DNA of 5,331 nt. Origin: an uncultured Clostridia bacterium. Lineage in GTDB: Bacteria; Bacillota; Clostridia; Oscillospirales; Ruminococcaceae. Numbering within the stretch: position 1 is the stretch's first letter; every line of letters starts with the position of its first letter. Positions 4,263-5,331 of the stretch are shown here, one piece after another. The DNA lies in NCBI GenBank assembly GCA_937901805.1, contig CALDJI010000030.1, positions 1 through 5,331 on the forward strand, in the 5' to 3' direction. The notes beneath the pieces are model-generated. The model was not told where the DNA came from. It saw only the letters and a program-made list of their open reading frames with translations, and did not search any database. The position numbers and the translations under genes are program-made.

Positions 4263-5331
4263 TTACTCCACATTAATATCAAAGATATAATCTTCAAAAT
4301 CGATAGAGTAATCATCAGAATATCCTTCCAGATATAGTTTGAAATTTTGCTGTTCCAACGGCTCAAACACAATAATACCCGTCGTAGTTGCGCCTGGGAG
4401 CAACTCGCTTTCAATTTCCGGATAATCCGCATCATAATTTTGAGTTTCCTCATACTGGCTGTTATTCTGAATCAGTTTTGCATTAAACGAATACAGATGA
4501 AAAGGATCTTTGCTGTTATTGATGACTGTAACATAAACACGGGTTTCTGTTTTGGCAAATTCCACTTTATCCACTGTGACACTATATCCAGCTTGAGTCT
4601 GTGTCTGCCCAATCATAACTTCCTTTATTGTCGGGGCTGCCGCATCCATATAGGAAATAACTTCTACGGAAGAGGCAATTACTGTTGGGATTTTTAAGGG
4701 GGCGCCAGTCATACTTTCCCCTTCAAACACTTCACCTACTGTTCCAACTACGCGGACATAGCAGTCTTCCTCCAATTCAAAATCCGGATCCGCATAGGCG
4801 ACAACTGTATTCCCATCATAATTGGAAATGTCGCTGAACATTTGAAAATAGATATTTTCCTCATCCGTTTCCGGAGAGGTAAAGACAATCCCAGTCAGCA
4901 CAATTGGGCGGCCTGCAAATGCGGAAGGATCGGAATACAGCTGGGAAATCTCCTCTTCCGTCAAAGCACCCTCCGGTACAGGAGCGGCCGGTTCAACTGT
5001 CTGCGGACCGGAAGAAGAACTGCTGTAAGAATAGTCGGAAGTCAAACCGCTTCCCGTTACCCAATCCTTTTCTTCTTTGGCATTATTATAAATCATTACC
5101 CCAATTACAATTGCCAAAATAACCAACACCACAAGGAACCCACCGACAATCAATGCCGCAACCAGACAGCCATTGGATTTCTTCTTTGGGGTGCCGTAGG
5201 GGTTTCCCGGCTGCGGCGCACCGCCCGCCGGCGGCTGCCCGTAGACAGGAGTCTGCCCATAAACCGGCGGCTGGCTCCCCTGCTGGGAATAGGATGAATC
5301 CGGTTCCGGCGCACGCGCATCTAAATCCGGA
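4263..5331 (-). CDS. Membrane-anchored protein: Pro/Gln linker, one transmembrane helix, OB-like and DUF4352-like domains (N-terminus cut off)
   Basis: The frame stays open to the right edge, so the start is missing; 355 residues are visible. Order: a Pro/Gln/Gly/Tyr-rich cytoplasmic linker (1-48) with a repeated VYGQ unit (23-26 and 29-32), a basic stop (KKK 49-51), a transmembrane helix (about 55-81), a Ser/Tyr-rich spacer (about 95-110), then two extracellular domains. The first (about 122-225, from EEEISQLYSDPSAFAGR) has the look of an OB-fold, with VLTGIVF and YVRVVGTVGEV strands. The second (about 233-355) resembles DUF4352/immunoglobulin-like domains: YSVTVDKVEFAKTETRVYVTV, LLPGATTTGIIVFEPL, and an acidic C-terminus. 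Relatives usually begin with a zinc ribbon, which would lie outside this window (inference). Function unknown; probably envelope sensing or binding. An internal TTG at 5153 lies inside the membrane helix and is not a credible start. Confidence 0.82.
   Translation of the reverse strand, partial: PDLDARAPEPDSSYSQQGSQPPVYGQTPVYGQPPAGGAPQPGNPYGTPKKKSNGCLVAALIVGGFLVVLVILAIVIGVMIYNNAKEEKDWVTGSGLTSDYSYSSSSSGPQTVEPAAPVPEGALTEEEISQLYSDPSAFAGRPIVLTGIVFTSPETDEENIYFQMFSDISNYDGNTVVAYADPDFELEEDCYVRVVGTVGEVFEGESMTGAPLKIPTVIASSVEVISYMDAAAPTIKEVMIGQTQTQAGYSVTVDKVEFAKTETRVYVTVINNSKDPFHLYSFNAKLIQNNSQYEETQNYDADYPEIESELLPGATTTGIIVFEPLEQQNFKLYLEGYSDDYSIDFEDYIFDINVE

Noticed and set aside
4128..4337. Plus-strand frame starting with TTG after an AAGGGAG site
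   Set aside because: It runs through the perfect terminator hairpin at 4198-4230 and into the antisense of a well-supported gene; its composition is that of antisense sequence.
4842..5297. 151-codon plus-strand frame opposite the membrane-anchored protein gene
   Set aside because: An antisense artefact of the Pro/Gly-rich GC-rich linker; its Arg-rich product is typical of such shadows.

Overview
The window looks like part of a chromosome from an anaerobic, low-to-moderate GC Firmicute, most likely of class Clostridia (Lachnospiraceae or Oscillospiraceae type). The grounds are purine-rich Shine-Dalgarno sites ahead of every visible start, a TTG start, strong hairpin-plus-T-tract terminators between genes, a class III (anaerobic) ribonucleotide reductase-like tail, and a Pro/Gln/Gly-linker membrane protein of a kind common there. 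No rRNA, tRNA, CRISPR array, insertion sequence or phage gene was seen. It reads as a series of short, separately transcribed genes rather than one operon.

Layout, left to right. 1-681 (-): N-terminal part of a MATE-family multidrug/cation antiporter, running off the left edge. 745-808: large inverted repeat, probably the terminator of the next gene. 893-1405 (-): family 6 uracil/hypoxanthine-DNA glycosylase. 1443-1472: a perfectly symmetric promoter/palindrome that can drive both this gene and its divergent neighbour. 1577-2299 (+): class I glutamine amidotransferase-like gamma-glutamyl hydrolase (peptidase C26). 2353-2400: long palindromic terminator shared with the convergent gene. 2473-3105 (-): YcaC-like isochorismatase-fold hydrolase in which the catalytic cysteine position is glycine. 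3375-3406: terminator. 3422-3691 (-): an 89-residue protein whose C-terminal third resembles the glycyl-radical tail of anaerobic ribonucleotide reductase NrdD, with its own promoter. 3692-4262: a 571-base region without a confident gene, holding a promoter, an orphan Shine-Dalgarno-like AAGGAGG, several hairpins and a terminator; this looks like an unassigned transcript or a decayed small gene. 4198-4230: terminator of the last gene. 4263-5331 (-): membrane-anchored protein with a cytoplasmic low-complexity linker, one transmembrane helix and two probable beta-rich extracellular domains, open at the right edge.

The genes do not form an obvious pathway. The two observations most worth following are the free-standing NrdD-like glycyl-radical tail, which could be a 'spare part' for anaerobic ribonucleotide reductase in the way GrcA/YfiD is for pyruvate formate-lyase, and the orphan structured transcription unit immediately upstream of it. 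The symmetric bidirectional promoter and the cysteine-less isochorismatase homologue come next. All family assignments come from motif recognition by eye; no database search was run.
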